This document shows, piece by piece, positions 7,306 through 17,212 of a stretch of DNA of 64,000 bases. The first letter of the stretch is position 1. Each line of letters begins with the position of its first letter. This stretch comes from an uncultured Cohaesibacter sp. (GTDB lineage: Bacteria; Pseudomonadota; Alphaproteobacteria; Rhizobiales; Cohaesibacteraceae). The notes under the pieces are model-generated. The model was given only the letters and a program-made list of their open reading frames with translations. It was not told where the DNA came from and made no database searches. The position numbers were made by a program, and so were the translations under genes. The stretch covers positions 3,283,001-3,347,000 of the forward strand of contig NZ_OY761553.1 of the NCBI RefSeq assembly GCF_963664735.1, given 5' to 3'.

Positions 7306-10239
7306 ATGAGCAACGAAAACAACAGCGACAACAATAGCTCGTCAGAGAAAAAGACACTATCTCTGGGCAAAAATGTAGGGCAAGGCACCGTACGCCAGAG
7401 CTTTTCTCATGGCCGTTCGAAGGCGGTTGTTGTTGAAAAGCGCAAACGAAGGTTCACTGCACCTGGTGAAAGCAAACCAGCAGCCGCTGCTAAGCCGGCA
7501 GCAAGTGAAGCTGCGCCAGCATCTGCGGAGAAACCCTCCTCTCCATCCGGTCAGCCACACCACCGTGGCTCTGAAAACCGTGGTGGCAATGGCGGCAATC
7601 AGGGCAAAGGCAATGGTGGTCGCGGCCAACGGCAACGCAACCGGAATGGCAATGGTCAGGGCAACGGTGGCAATAGCGCTTCTGGTCAACGCAACCTGAC
7701 CTCCTCGGAAAACGCAAAACGTCTTCAGGCTCTTGAAGCGGCTAAAGTTCGCGCACGCGAAATGGAGCAGCGCAAGATTGAGGAAGAAGCAAAGCGCAAA
7801 GTCGAAGCTCAGCGCAAGGCCGAAGAAGAAGCCAAACGCAAAGTCGAAGAAGAAGCTAAGCGTAAGGCTGAAGAACAGGCCGCTGCCGAAAAGAAGGCAG
7901 AAGAAGAACGCAAAGCCAAGGAAGCTGCCGCAGCTGCAAAAGCAGAAGCCAGTGCGGAAGCTGCTGCTCCAGCCAAGAAAGCCGCACCAGCCAGCCGTGA
8001 CAAGGAGCGTTCTGGAAAAACTTCAGATCGTCCAGCACGTGGTGATCGCGCTCCACGCGCAGATCGTGGCCCCAAGGATGCCAAAGGCGATCGTCCAGAG
8101 CGTCCACATCGTTCAGCTGCGGGCAAAAAGACCTCCGACAAAGGCGATGATAATGATCGCGTCCGTCCAGGTGCAAAGATCAACCGTCCTCAGCGAGGCG
8201 GTGGTCGCGCGGCGGCTGAAGGCTTTATCGCCCCGGATGCTGCCGGAGAAGGAAAACCTCTGGCAAAGACAATCAAGGCTGTTCCGAAAAAGCCGAAGCC
8301 TGATGACAATGCAAAAGCCCCGACACCGGCCAAACCGCGCACGGATGCACAGCGTCGCCGTGGCAAATTGACCCTTACCAATGCCCTGAATGCTGACGAA
8401 CAGCGCGAGCGTTCACTCGCTTCCATGCGCCGTCGCCGCCAGAAGCAAAGAGGTGCGCAGCACGACGTTCAGAGAGAAAAGGTCTTCCGCGAGGTTGTTA
8501 TCCCTGAAACCATTACGGTGCAGGAACTGGCTCAGCGTATGACCGAACGTGCCGTTGACGTTATCAAGATTCTGATGAAACAGGGCATGATGGTCAAAAC
8601 TGTTGACGTTCTGGATGCGGATACCGCTCAGCTCGTCGCCGAAGAACTTGGCCATACCGTAAAGCGTGTTGCTGCATCGGACGTTGAAGAAGGCCTGTTC
8701 GACAAGAAAGACAGCGAAGACGATCTGGTTTCCCGTCCTGCTGTTGTCACCATCATGGGTCACGTCGACCACGGCAAGACCTCGCTGCTTGACGCCATTC
8801 GTCACGCCAACGTTGTTCGCGGTGAAGCAGGTGGTATCACCCAGCATATCGGTGCCTATCAGGTCGTCCAGAATGACCAGAAGATCACCTTTATCGATAC
8901 TCCTGGCCACGCCGCCTTTACTGAAATGCGTGCACGTGGTGCCCAGTCCACCGATATCGTCATTCTGGTTGTTGCCGCAGATGATGGCGTGATGCCGCAG
9001 ACCATTGAAGCGATCAACCACGCCAAGGCCGCTGAAGTGCCGATCATCGTGGCAGTCAACAAGATCGATCTGCCTGCAGCCGATCCGACACGGGTTCGCA
9101 ACGAACTTCTCCAGCATGGTGTATTCGTTGAAAGCATGGGCGGTGAAGTGCTCGAAGTGGAAGTTTCCGCTAAAGAGCATCTCCATCTGGACGATCTTCT
9201 CGATGCGATTCTGATGCAGTCGGAATTGCTGGAGCTGAAGGCTAATCCAAATCGTCAAGCAGACGGCATCGTCGTTGAAGCCAAGCTCGATAAAGGCCGC
9301 GGCCCTGTCGCTACGGTTCTGGTGCAGAATGGTACCCTGAAGGTCGGTGACATCGTCGTCGCTGGCGAACAATGGGGTAAGGTCCGCGCCTTGATCGATG
9401 ACCAAGGCGAAAAGGTCGATGAGGCTGAGCCGTCCAAGCCGGTTGAGATTCTCGGCTTTGATGCGGCTCCTGATGCCGGTGACCAGTTTGCCGTTGTCGA
9501 GACCGAAGGTCGCGCTCGCGAAATTACCGATTACCGCATCCGCAAGAACAAGGATCTTGCAGCAGCCAAGGCAAACCGCGGCTCCCTTGAGCAGATGCTC
9601 AGCAATCTGAAGGAAAGCGGCGAAAGCCAGACCTTCCCGCTGGTCATCAAGGGTGATGTGAAAGGCTCTGTCGAAGCTATTATCGGTGCTCTTGACGCCA
9701 TCGGCAACGATGAGATTTCAGCACAGCTCCTGCACTCCGGCGTTGGCGGTGTAACCGAATCCGACGTGACCCTTGCGGCCGCATCCGGTGCTCCGATCAT
9801 TGCCTTTAACGTTCGTGCCAATGCTCAGGCCAAACAGGCTGCCGAACAGAAGGGCGTGGAAATTCGCTACTACAACATCATCTACGATCTGACTGATGAT
9901 GTGAAAGCTGCGATGTCCGGCATGCTGAGCCCAGAGGTTCGCGAGACCTTTATCGGCTACGCTGAAATTCTGGAAGTATTCAATATTTCCAAGGTCGGCA
10001 AGGTCGCTGGCTGTCGCGTTACCGAAGGTGTGGTCGAACGTGGTACAGGCGTTCGCCTGCTGCGCGACGATGTGGTCATTCACACTGGCAAACTCTCGAC
10101 CCTCAAGCGCTTCAAAGACGAAGTCAAGGAAGTGCATGTCGGGCAGGAATGCGGTATGGCCTTCGAAGGCTATCAGGATCTGCGCGCTGGCGACCAGATC
10201 GAATGCTTCCGTGTGGAAGAGATTGCACGCACGCTCTAA
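7306..10239 (+). CDS. infB: Translation initiation factor IF-2
   Basis: A 977-residue GTPase that brings initiator fMet-tRNA to the 30S subunit. I choose ATG 7306 ([12 protein letters not shown]) because it gives the typical alphaproteobacterial N-terminus leading into [17 protein letters not shown]; upstream codons in frame belong to ylxR. Residues about 60-400 are low complexity: a Gly/Asn-rich stretch, a Lys/Glu/Ala helical repeat and a basic region. The conserved IF2 N domain follows, then the GTPase domain with GHVDHGKTS (about residue 485), DTPGHAAFT and NKIDLPAAD, and domains II-IV to the end. The gene ends in an intrinsic terminator at 10264-10302. Confidence 0.98.
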   Translation: MSNENNSDNNSSSEKKTLSLGKNVGQGTVRQSFSHGRSKAVVVEKRKRRFTAPGESKPAAAAKPAASEAAPASAEKPSSPSGQPHHRGSENRGGNGGNQGKGNGGRGQRQRNRNGNGQGNGGNSASGQRNLTSSENAKRLQALEAAKVRAREMEQRKIEEEAKRKVEAQRKAEEEAKRKVEEEAKRKAEEQAAAEKKAEEERKAKEAAAAAKAEASAEAAAPAKKAAPASRDKERSGKTSDRPARGDRAPRADRGPKDAKGDRPERPHRSAAGKKTSDKGDDNDRVRPGAKINRPQRGGGRAAAEGFIAPDAAGEGKPLAKTIKAVPKKPKPDDNAKAPTPAKPRTDAQRRRGKLTLTNALNADEQRERSLASMRRRRQKQRGAQHDVQREKVFREVVIPETITVQELAQRMTERAVDVIKILMKQGMMVKTVDVLDADTAQLVAEELGHTVKRVAASDVEEGLFDKKDSEDDLVSRPAVVTIMGHVDHGKTSLLDAIRHANVVRGEAGGITQHIGAYQVVQNDQKITFIDTPGHAAFTEMRARGAQSTDIVILVVAADDGVMPQTIEAINHAKAAEVPIIVAVNKIDLPAADPTRVRNELLQHGVFVESMGGEVLEVEVSAKEHLHLDDLLDAILMQSELLELKANPNRQADGIVVEAKLDKGRGPVATVLVQNGTLKVGDIVVAGEQWGKVRALIDDQGEKVDEAEPSKPVEILGFDAAPDAGDQFAVVETEGRAREITDYRIRKNKDLAAAKANRGSLEQMLSNLKESGESQTFPLVIKGDVKGSVEAIIGALDAIGNDEISAQLLHSGVGGVTESDVTLAAASGAPIIAFNVRANAQAKQAAEQKGVEIRYYNIIYDLTDDVKAAMSGMLSPEVRETFIGYAEILEVFNISKVGKVAGCRVTEGVVERGTGVRLLRDDVVIHTGKLSTLKRFKDEVKEVHVGQECGMAFEGYQDLRAGDQIECFRVEEIARTL
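7765..7935 (+). repeat. Degenerate tandem repeat inside infB (Lys/Glu/Ala coiled region)
   Basis: Several imperfect units of about 24 bases encode variants of the octapeptide [16 protein letters not shown], giving a long highly charged helix in the variable N-terminal part of IF-2. Synonymous differences between units show the repeat is old rather than freshly duplicated. Confidence 0.7.
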
Positions 10240-10263
10240 AGGCTGTTTGTTAACGAAATCTGC

Positions 10264-10302
10264 AAAAGGTCGAGGGTTTTCCCTTGACCTTTGCTCTTTT
10301 TA
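10264..10302 (+). terminator. Intrinsic terminator between infB and rbfA
   Basis: AAAAGGTCGAGGG (10264-10276) pairs with CCCTTGACCTTT (10281-10292) around a TTTT loop, followed by GCTCTTTTTAC. It should reduce read-through into rbfA, which is therefore likely to have additional promoter input that I could not pin down. Confidence 0.75.
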
Positions 10303-10392
10303 CTATACCTAACGCTCAAAGCCCGATGGCTTGCGTTTTTACAGGCTTGGTCGGTCCAACTCCGCCCACAGCCCCAACGATTAGGACATTTC

Positions 10393-10833
10393 ATGGGACG
10401 TAGTTCTCGCAAGGGCGGCGGCATGCCGTCCCAGCGCCAGTTGCGTGTAGGCGAACTGGTTCGAAAATCTTTATCCGAATGCCTTACGCGCGGTGAAATA
10501 ATCGATCCATTTTTGGAACAGTTTGTTATTTCCATTCCCGAAGTTCGCATGAGCCCGGATTTGACTTTGGCAACTGCCTTTGTCATGCCGCTTGGAGCTT
10601 CTGGTGAGGAAGAAGCAATTGTGGAAGCCCTCAATGGCCACAAGAAATATCTGCGTGGTCGTCTCGGGCGTGACTTGACCATCAAGCACACCCCCGATCT
10701 GCGTTTCCGCTATGACGAAACATTCGATGAAGCGTCTCGGATCGACGCATTGCTCAACTCCCCTCTTGTCCAGAGGGATCTTCATCATGAAGACGATGAT
10801 GATGCTTCCGATGACACTGACAAGAGCAAATAG
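10393..10833 (+). CDS. rbfA: 30S ribosome-binding factor A
   Basis: A 146-residue cold-shock-associated 16S processing factor that binds free 30S subunits. The start [20 protein letters not shown] is typical for alphaproteobacteria, and the KH-like core contains [26 protein letters not shown] and [25 protein letters not shown] in separate segments. The C-terminus is acidic ([13 protein letters not shown]). The ATG at 10393 is preferred over upstream in-frame codons, which would start inside the infB terminator. It stops eight bases before truB. Confidence 0.96.
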   Translation: MGRSSRKGGGMPSQRQLRVGELVRKSLSECLTRGEIIDPFLEQFVISIPEVRMSPDLTLATAFVMPLGASGEEEAIVEALNGHKKYLRGRLGRDLTIKHTPDLRFRYDETFDEASRIDALLNSPLVQRDLHHEDDDDASDDTDKSK

Positions 10834-10841
10834 GGCTGATT

Positions 10842-11912
10842 ATGAGCGAAAATATTCAAGAAACAGATAGCGCTTCTGATCAACAACCGACAGAAGCCAA
10901 GAAACCTAAAAAGAAGAAACAGCAGTTTCGTGCCAAGCGCCGGACCGATGTCCATGGCTGGATTGCGCTCGACAAACCACTCAATATGACCTCAACCCAG
11001 GCCGTGGGTGCCATCAAACGCATTTTCAACGTCAAGAAGGCTGGCCACGCAGGAACACTGGATCCTCTTGCCACAGGATGCCTGCCGATTGCCATTGGCG
11101 AGGGGACCAAAACGGTGTCCTTCGTGATGGACGGCTTCAAGGAATATGAATTCACCGTGCGCTGGGGCGAAGAAACCTCAACCGACGACGCCGAAGGAGA
11201 GCTGATCGACAGTTCCGCCCACCGCCCGAGCGTTGAGGACATCGAGAAGGCTCTTGACTATTTTTCCGGTGAAATCATGCAGGTTCCCCCTGCATTTTCT
11301 GCCATCAAAGTGAACGGAGAGCGGGCCTATGATCTGGCCCGCGACGGAGAAGAGGTAAAGCTTGCCGCTCGTCCGGTTACCGTTCACCATCTGGAACTCC
11401 TCGAAACCCCGGATGAGGATACCGCTGTTTTTGTCGCCGAATGCTCCAAGGGAACCTATGTCAGGTCTCTGGCACGGGATATTGGGCGACATCTTGGAAC
11501 GCGCGGCCATGTTGTGGCCTTGCGTCGGCTCATTTCTGGACCATTTACCGAAGAAATGCTTATTTCGCTGGACGATTTGGAACAGTTGAGCCATAGTGCG
11601 CCCGGCGAGCCCGGGCTCGCCTCTGCCTTGCTTCCTGTTGAGACCGCGCTGGACGACATCCCGGCTCTGGCCATAAACAGGAATGCCGCAGCAAGATTAC
11701 GCCGAGGACAATCGGTTTTGTTGCGTGGACAGGAAGCTCCGATTGACGGTTACGTCTCGGCCATGAATGCAGGTTTGCTCGTGGCCATTTGTGAAGTGAT
11801 CGAAGGAGAACTCTGGCCAAGGCGCGTCTTCAATCTGCCTGAGCATCCGCCCGTCTTTACGAGCGATGCCGAGCCAAAAACTAAAGGAGAAACCGATGTC
11901 GATTACTGCTGA
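10842..11912 (+). CDS. truB: tRNA pseudouridine(55) synthase
   Basis: A 356-residue enzyme that converts U55 of the tRNA T-loop to pseudouridine. Early motifs [17 protein letters not shown] and [19 protein letters not shown] carry the catalytic Asp of the TruB family (about residue 70). Later motifs are [20 protein letters not shown] and [14 protein letters not shown]. The N-terminus has an extra Lys-rich stretch ([10 protein letters not shown]) ahead of the catalytic domain. The 3' end overlaps the rpsO start by 17 bases in another frame, indicating translational coupling. Confidence 0.97.
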   Translation: MSENIQETDSASDQQPTEAKKPKKKKQQFRAKRRTDVHGWIALDKPLNMTSTQAVGAIKRIFNVKKAGHAGTLDPLATGCLPIAIGEGTKTVSFVMDGFKEYEFTVRWGEETSTDDAEGELIDSSAHRPSVEDIEKALDYFSGEIMQVPPAFSAIKVNGERAYDLARDGEEVKLAARPVTVHHLELLETPDEDTAVFVAECSKGTYVRSLARDIGRHLGTRGHVVALRRLISGPFTEEMLISLDDLEQLSHSAPGEPGLASALLPVETALDDIPALAINRNAAARLRRGQSVLLRGQEAPIDGYVSAMNAGLLVAICEVIEGELWPRRVFNLPEHPPVFTSDAEPKTKGETDVDYC

Positions 11913-12165
11913 ACGCAAGCAAGAGCTGATCAAGGAATATGCCACCAAAGAAGGCGATACCGGTTCCCCAGAGGTACAGGTTGCTGTTCTTTCCGAGCGG
12001 ATTGCGAACTTGACCGAGCACTTTAAGTCTCACAAGAAAGACAACCACTCTCGTCGTGGCCTTTTGAAACTGGTTTCCCAGCGTCGTAAGCTGCTTGACT
12101 ATGTCAAAGCTAAAGACGAAGCACGTTACCAGTCTTTGATCGAACGCCTCGGACTGCGTCGTTAA
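11896..12165 (+). CDS. rpsO: 30S ribosomal protein S15
   Basis: An 89-residue primary 16S-binding protein, beginning [20 protein letters not shown] and ending IERLGLRR, normal for the family. It has the expected [14 protein letters not shown] and [17 protein letters not shown] segments. The ATG at 11896 follows AAAGGAGAAACCG, a good Shine-Dalgarno sequence lying inside the end of truB. Its transcript ends at a strong terminator (12178-12205) before pnp. Confidence 0.98.
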   Translation: MSITAERKQELIKEYATKEGDTGSPEVQVAVLSERIANLTEHFKSHKKDNHSRRGLLKLVSQRRKLLDYVKAKDEARYQSLIERLGLRR

Positions 12166-12177
12166 TTCTCTGATAAG

Positions 12178-12205
12178 CGCGGTGGCCCACAAGCCGCCGC
12201 GTTTT
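12178..12205 (+). terminator. Intrinsic terminator after rpsO
   Basis: CGCGGTGGC (12178-12186) pairs with GCCGCCGCG (12193-12201), one G-U pair, 6-base loop, followed by TTTTC. It marks the end of the rimP-rpsO series. Confidence 0.8.
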
Positions 12206-12546
12206 CAATTAGTATCTTGTGTGAACCCTTTTATGTTTCGCAAATTTTAAGGGATTGCCGATACGACCAGACCACAGACATTTCCGTTCCGCTGATAAAG
12301 CGAGAGGTGAAATGCACGAGGGGAAACCCTCCCGATGCTCTGGTATATGCATGCCAGACTAGTTAAACAGAATCAGTGCTATCGGAAGCTCTGATTCACC
12401 ATCGTTCACAGGCAGGATTGCCAGCCGCTTTTGCCAGACACGCATTTTGTGTTGAAGCCGCTCGTTGTCTTGCCCGTGATCAAAAAATTTATGATCGATG
12501 CTCCCATATGTCCGATATGGAGAAGCATAAAGGAAGGGACATATAC
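12206..12546 (+). promoter_or_regulatory. pnp leader region with a GNRA-capped hairpin
   Basis: This 341-base gap has no credible gene. The clearest structure is the hairpin GAGGG (12318-12322), GAAA tetraloop, CCCTC (12327-12331), extended across an internal loop by GCA/TGC (12314-12316 with 12336-12338). In other bacteria pnp leaders hold an RNase III-processed hairpin used for autoregulation; whether this one serves that role is inference. I found no convincing -35/-10 pair. Confidence 0.4.
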
Positions 12547-14676
12547 ATGTTCGATATTCAACGAGAAGAAATCGATTGGGGCGGGCAGAAGCTCGTTCTG
12601 GAAACCGGTCAAATTGCCCGTCAGGCTGATGGCGCAGTTCTGGCTTCCCTTGGCGAAACCTCTGTTCTTGCAACGGTTGTTTCCGCAAAGCAGCCAAAAC
12701 CAGGCCTCGACTTCTTCCCGCTTACCGTCAACTATCAGGAAAAAGCCTACGCTGCCGGTAAAATTCCTGGTGGCTATTTCAAACGCGAAGGTCGCCCAAG
12801 TGAAAAAGAAACCCTCGTTTCTCGCCTGATCGACCGCCCGATCCGCCCGCTGTTTGTTGATGGTTATAAATGCGAAACCCAGGTCATCGTAACCGTTGTC
12901 AGCCATGACATGGTCAATGACCCTGACATTCTGGCCATGGTTGCCGCTTCTGCTGCGCTTTGCCTGTCCGGTGTTCCTTTCATGGGCCCGATCGGCGGTG
13001 CGCGCGTTGGCCTCATCAACGACGAGTTCGTTCTCAACCCTGCCATCGACTCGATGGAAGACTCCAAACTGGATCTGGTTGTTGCCGGCACGAACGACGC
13101 CGTTCTGATGGTTGAATCCGAAGCCCAGAACCTGTCGGAAGAAACCATGCTTGAAGCTGTGATGTTTGGTCACAAAGGCTTCCAGCCAGTTATCGAAGCA
13201 ATCATTCGCCTTGCTGAAAAAGCTGCCAAAGAACCTCGCGAATTCTCCATGCCGGATTATTCCGAACTGGCTGCCAAGGTCGAAGAAATCGCTGGTGAAG
13301 ATCTTCAGGCTGCCTTCAAGATTGCTGCCAAGACCGAACGTTATGCCGCGGTTGATGCTGCCAAAGAAAAAGTCATGGCAGCCCTCTGCAATCCGGAAGA
13401 CGAAAATGCTGCCGACAGCGTTATCGTTGGTGACCTCTTCAAGAAAGCTGAAGCCAAGATCGTTCGTGGCCAGATCATCAAGACCGGCAGCCGTATCGAT
13501 GGCCGTGATCTGAAGACCGTTCGCCCGATCACTTCCGAAGTTGGCAAACTGCCTCGCACCCACGGTTCGGCTCTGTTCACCCGCGGTGAAACACAGGCTT
13601 TGGTTGTTGCTACGCTGGGCACCGGCGACGACGAACAGTTCGTTGATTCCCTTGCTGGTACCTACAAGGAAACCTTCCTGCTGCATTACAACTTCCCTCC
13701 GTTCTCGGTTGGAGAAACTGGCCGCATCGGGTCTCCTGGTCGTCGTGAAATCGGTCACGGCAAGCTGGCTTGGCGCGCTGTGCATCCTATGCTTCCAGCC
13801 CACCATGAATTCCCATACACGTTGCGTGTTGTTTCCGACATCACCGAATCCAACGGTTCCTCTTCCATGGCTACCGTATGCGGCACCTCACTGGCGCTGA
13901 TGGATGCGGGTGTGCCTTTGAAGGCTTCTGTTGCCGGTATCGCAATGGGCCTGATCAAGGAAGGCGACGACTTCGCTGTTCTCTCCGATATCCTTGGTGA
14001 CGAAGACCACCTCGGCGACATGGACTTCAAGGTTGCCGGTACTTCCGAAGGCATCACCTCGCTTCAGATGGACATCAAGATCGACGGTATCACCGAAGAG
14101 ATCATGAAGGTCGCTCTGGAACAGGCTAAAGGTGGTCGTCTGCATATTCTGGGTGAAATGGGCAAGGCTCTGGGCGAAGCCCGCGCTGAAGTCGGCGAGT
14201 TCGCTCCACGCATCGAAACCCTGAAAATCCCGGTCGACAAGATCCGTGAAGTTATCGGCTCCGGTGGCAAGGTTATCCGCGAAATCGTTGAAAAAACCGG
14301 CGCTAAAGTCGACATCAGCGACGACGGCACCATCAAGGTTGCTTCTTCCGATGGCGCAGCCATCACAGCAGCGATCAACTGGATCAACTCCATTGCCGCT
14401 GAGCCAGAAGTTGGCGTTATCTACAAAGGCAAGGTCGTCAAGACCGTTGACTTTGGTGCTTTCGTGAACTTCTTTGGCGCACGCGACGGTCTGGTTCACA
14501 TCTCTCAGCTGACCCCACAGCGCACCAACAAGGTGACCGACGTTGTGAAAGAAGGCGACAGCGTCTTCGTTAAACTGCTCGGCTTTGATGATCGCGGCAA
14601 GGTTCGCCTGTCCATGAAAGTGGTTGATCAGGAAACCGGTGAAGAGATCAAACAGGAAGAAAAGAAAGCCGACTAA
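12547..14676 (+). CDS. pnp: Polyribonucleotide nucleotidyltransferase (PNPase)
   Basis: A 709-residue phosphorolytic 3'-5' exoribonuclease, a core RNA-decay enzyme. The start [20 protein letters not shown] at 12547 follows GGAAGGGA at good spacing. Domains in order: first RNase PH domain ([29 protein letters not shown]), the alpha-helical linker, second RNase PH domain ([27 protein letters not shown]), the KH domain ([12 protein letters not shown], about residue 570) and the S1 domain ([20 protein letters not shown], about 620-690). It ends at a clear terminator. Confidence 0.98.
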   Translation: MFDIQREEIDWGGQKLVLETGQIARQADGAVLASLGETSVLATVVSAKQPKPGLDFFPLTVNYQEKAYAAGKIPGGYFKREGRPSEKETLVSRLIDRPIRPLFVDGYKCETQVIVTVVSHDMVNDPDILAMVAASAALCLSGVPFMGPIGGARVGLINDEFVLNPAIDSMEDSKLDLVVAGTNDAVLMVESEAQNLSEETMLEAVMFGHKGFQPVIEAIIRLAEKAAKEPREFSMPDYSELAAKVEEIAGEDLQAAFKIAAKTERYAAVDAAKEKVMAALCNPEDENAADSVIVGDLFKKAEAKIVRGQIIKTGSRIDGRDLKTVRPITSEVGKLPRTHGSALFTRGETQALVVATLGTGDDEQFVDSLAGTYKETFLLHYNFPPFSVGETGRIGSPGRREIGHGKLAWRAVHPMLPAHHEFPYTLRVVSDITESNGSSSMATVCGTSLALMDAGVPLKASVAGIAMGLIKEGDDFAVLSDILGDEDHLGDMDFKVAGTSEGITSLQMDIKIDGITEEIMKVALEQAKGGRLHILGEMGKALGEARAEVGEFAPRIETLKIPVDKIREVIGSGGKVIREIVEKTGAKVDISDDGTIKVASSDGAAITAAINWINSIAAEPEVGVIYKGKVVKTVDFGAFVNFFGARDGLVHISQLTPQRTNKVTDVVKEGDSVFVKLLGFDDRGKVRLSMKVVDQETGEEIKQEEKKAD

Positions 14677-14701
14677 GGCTTTCCTTCTCATAGACATTGA
14701 A

Positions 14702-14739
14702 AAAGGCGCTCCCGGAAAACCGGCGAGCGCCTTTTGTTT
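14702..14739 (+). terminator. Intrinsic terminator after pnp
   Basis: AAAAGGCGCTC (14702-14712) pairs with GAGCGCCTTTT (14726-14736), with an inner CCGG/CCGG stem and AAAA loop. The A tract before and T tract after make it usable from both strands, fitting the convergent acetyltransferase gene at 14756. Confidence 0.85.
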
Positions 14740-14755
14740 GTGAGCCCTAGTCTGC

Positions 14756-15232
14756 CTATTCCTGTCGCGCAGCAATCCGTCTGATCTGATATCCCGTTTT
14801 AGAGGCTTCAAAACCGACCGCGCGGTAAAAGGCGTGCGTTTCAGGCTTGTGCGATCCTGTCAACAACATGACTTTATAGCAATCATGGTGCCATGCATGG
14901 TCAAGCGCATGGGAAAGCAGCATTTTGCCATATCCTCTACTGCGATATTCCCCATGGGTGACGACATTTTCGATCAAACCATAGGGTCTGCCGCCCCTTG
15001 TCAAATTGGGAATAACAGCAAGAGCACAGGACGAGACCATAACTTCGCCCACATAGCCGACGAATAGAGCATTGTTGGGAATAGCGTGGAATGCAGCCAA
15101 TCGATCCGCAGCGCTTTCCAAATTCAACGGGCCGTCTTCCGGCGTCAGGTGCGTATAAAGAGAAAGCAATTGAGGCAAATCGGATGCTGCTGCCTTGGTG
15201 ATCTCAAGAGATCGGTCAGTTGATTTCTTCAT
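14756..15232 (-). CDS. GNAT-family N-acetyltransferase
   Basis: A 158-residue acetyltransferase of the Gcn5-related type. The acetyl-CoA-binding loop is VVTHGEYRSRGYGKMLLSHA (pattern R-x-x-G-x-G, about residues 95-110), and the C-terminal half has MLLTGSHKPETHAFYRAVGF. The substrate is not evident. The ATG at 15232 is preferred (GGGGTG upstream); a GTG at 15244 would add four residues. The start overlaps the end of the SH3-domain gene by 17 bases, so the two are one translationally coupled unit. Confidence 0.85.
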   Translation of the reverse strand: MKKSTDRSLEITKAAASDLPQLLSLYTHLTPEDGPLNLESAADRLAAFHAIPNNALFVGYVGEVMVSSCALAVIPNLTRGGRPYGLIENVVTHGEYRSRGYGKMLLSHALDHAWHHDCYKVMLLTGSHKPETHAFYRAVGFEASKTGYQIRRIAARQE

Positions 15233-15743
15233 TGGGATAGACACCCCACAGCAGGTTAGCCTTTAGCCAGCCGCTATATCTTTGAACGGCAACCTCGCAC
15301 CAGCCCTTTTCGCATTCCTTGATATCTACCTGAACACCGATTTGCGCCTTGGCCGCTGTTGGAGCATCCTCTTTAGGATCCTTGAGCAGGTTCACCAATG
15401 TGCCCGCAGTTTGCCACGGGCTGATCAGAGCCGTTCTGCGCCCCGAGAGCAAAGAGTGATAGACCCAACCTTCTTCGCCTTCGGAATCGCGAATCTGGCG
15501 CCAATTCTCAAACTCATGCACGATCTCAACCGGCAGCCCGGCACGACGGAACACCCATTTGACCTTGTGGTCCGTTGACGGGCCGCCACGCACGTTGACA
15601 CGATCTGACTTGAGAGAAACAAACCGGGGCACCTTAAGCCCTGAAGGTCCAATGCTTGTCCCTTGCGCCTCTGCCGCCAAGCCGGTTCCGACGATGAAAC
15701 CTATCGTCAGCATCCATTTTACAATGAATAGTCTCTTTGTCAT
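15216..15743 (-). CDS. Secreted bacterial SH3-like domain protein
   Basis: A 175-residue protein with an N-terminal signal peptide (KRLFIVKWMLTIGFIVGTG, cleavage probably after AAEAQG). Two SH3-like repeats follow: SDRVNVRGGPSTDHKVKWVF with GWVYHSLLSGRR, and a second repeat ending GWLKANLLWGVYP. This arrangement belongs to the SH3_4-type family found in alphaproteobacteria, thought to act at the periplasm or cell wall. I take ATG 15743, four bases after AGAGG; a TTG at 15791 without a good ribosome site is less likely. Confidence 0.85.
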   Translation of the reverse strand: MTKRLFIVKWMLTIGFIVGTGLAAEAQGTSIGPSGLKVPRFVSLKSDRVNVRGGPSTDHKVKWVFRRAGLPVEIVHEFENWRQIRDSEGEEGWVYHSLLSGRRTALISPWQTAGTLVNLLKDPKEDAPTAAKAQIGVQVDIKECEKGWCEVAVQRYSGWLKANLLWGVYPNEEIN

Positions 15744-16183
15744 CTTGCCTCTGCGTGCTGCCTTGATATCTGGCGTTTTCCATTTCGACAAATTGGAGAA
15801 TACACTCCCGCAATAAAGATTCTTTTAACTCTGATTTTCCAACCATCAACAACCAGCCGCATCTCAAACCATGGAAGGACTGGTCATGACCGGGGCATTC
15901 CCTATAGCATCCAAATGGATGGGGGCTGCTTGAAATTATTGCGATCGCTCGCAATTGGGCGTAGTCATTCAAACAAACACACGTGACATCTCTTCTTTTG
16001 AAAGGATCACGCCGTGTGGCTTTTCAAACTGAAGCGGTATGTCTTGTACATGCTGGAAATCGAAGAATTCACCTGAACGCGCCGCTTGTAAAGGCAGTGT
16101 AAAACAAGGGTTTCTTACCCGTCGCACGACCTTGATTACAAGTGGAAACGAGTGATGCTATGAGGCAGGAATAGGGCAAACCT
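15744..16183. other. 440-base non-coding gap with a perfect inverted repeat and a possible micro-ORF
   Basis: The gap separates the SH3 gene (-) from the dehydrogenase (+). It holds ATTGCGA (15938-15944) / TCGCAAT (15949-15955), a perfect 7-bp inverted repeat around TCGC that contains GCGATCGC. It also holds a 20-codon frame at 16014-16076 (+) starting GTG after AAAGGATC. No tRNA, promoter pair or longer frame is convincing. Confidence 0.4.
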
Positions 16184-17173
16184 ATGGCGAGACAGAAGCC
16201 GATTGTGGTCGTTACACGCAAACTCCCAGCCGCTGTGGAAACGCGAATGAGGGAACTATTTGACACACGCCTGAAAGAAGATGACAAGCCAATGAGTCAG
16301 GCGCAATTGGTGGAAGCTGTCAAACATGCCGATATTCTCGTGCCAACGGTGACGGATCGAATAGATGCTCATCTCCTCTCACAGGCAGGGGAAAATCTCA
16401 AGCTGATAGCCAACTTCGGCAACGGCATCGACAATATCGATGTCTTGTGCGCCAATTCACGCAATATCACCGTAACCAATACACCCGGCGTCTTGACAGA
16501 AGACACCGCAGACATGGCCATGTCGCTTATTCTGGCTGTGCCGCGCCGTTTTGCTGAAGGCATGCTCTATCTCAAGGAGCATAAGGACTGGCCAGGTTGG
16601 TCCCCGACCTGGATGCTTGGCAAACGCGTTTGGGGCAAAAGGCTCGGGATCATCGGCATGGGCCGCATCGGCCAAGCAGTGGCCCGGCGTGCCAAGGCGT
16701 TTGGCATGCAAATCCATTATCACAATCGTCGCCGCCTTTCCGAAGACATCGAATATGATCTTGAAGCAACCTATTGGGATAGTCTCGATCAGATGTTGGC
16801 GCGTATGGACGTGATCTCCATTCACTGCCCTCATACGCCAGCAACCTACCATCTGCTCTCGGCCCGGCGGCTCAAGCTGATCAACAAGAACGCCTATATC
16901 GTCAATACGGCGCGCGGCGAAGTGATCGACGAACAAACACTGGCCCATATGATCGAAAATGGCGACATTGCCGGAGCAGGACTTGATGTGTTTGAAAATG
17001 AACCCAAAATCAATCCCAAGCTGGCGAAATCCGACCGTGTCGTCCTGATCCCTCACATGGGCTCGGCAACCGAAGAGGGGCGTATGGATATGGGCGAGAA
17101 GGTCATCATCAATATCAAGGCCTTCATCGACGGACACCGGCCACCTGATCGGGTCCTGCCCTCAATGATCTAG
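16184..17173 (+). CDS. D-isomer-specific 2-hydroxyacid dehydrogenase (D-glycerate/glyoxylate reductase type)
   Basis: A 329-residue NAD(P)H-dependent oxidoreductase. The nucleotide-binding motif is GIIGMGRIGQAVARRAKAFG (about 150-170). The catalytic Arg is in NTARGEVID, Glu in GLDVFENEP and His in VLIPHMGSAT, with substrate-binding NFGNGIDNID. The closest functional class I recognise is glyoxylate/D-glycerate dehydrogenase. Substrate and cofactor specificity cannot be settled by eye. It stands alone and converges on the MoeB gene, with a weak AT-rich hairpin between them. Confidence 0.9.
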   Translation: MARQKPIVVVTRKLPAAVETRMRELFDTRLKEDDKPMSQAQLVEAVKHADILVPTVTDRIDAHLLSQAGENLKLIANFGNGIDNIDVLCANSRNITVTNTPGVLTEDTADMAMSLILAVPRRFAEGMLYLKEHKDWPGWSPTWMLGKRVWGKRLGIIGMGRIGQAVARRAKAFGMQIHYHNRRRLSEDIEYDLEATYWDSLDQMLARMDVISIHCPHTPATYHLLSARRLKLINKNAYIVNTARGEVIDEQTLAHMIENGDIAGAGLDVFENEPKINPKLAKSDRVVLIPHMGSATEEGRMDMGEKVIINIKAFIDGHRPPDRVLPSMI

Positions 17174-17175
17174 CT

Positions 17176-17201
17176 AATTTCGTTTCGAATCCGAAATTTT
17201 C
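17176..17201 (+). terminator. Weak intrinsic terminator after the hydroxyacid dehydrogenase gene
   Basis: AATTTCG (17176-17182) pairs with CGAAATT (17192-17198), followed by TT then CATCC. The stem is AT-rich and the T run short, so efficiency should be low. Confidence 0.35.
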
Positions 17202-17212
17202 ATCCTGGAGTG

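Noticed and set aside
12406-13806. 466-codon open frame antisense to pnp
   Set aside because: No recognisable domain; it lies opposite a conserved gene whose codon bias removes antisense stops.
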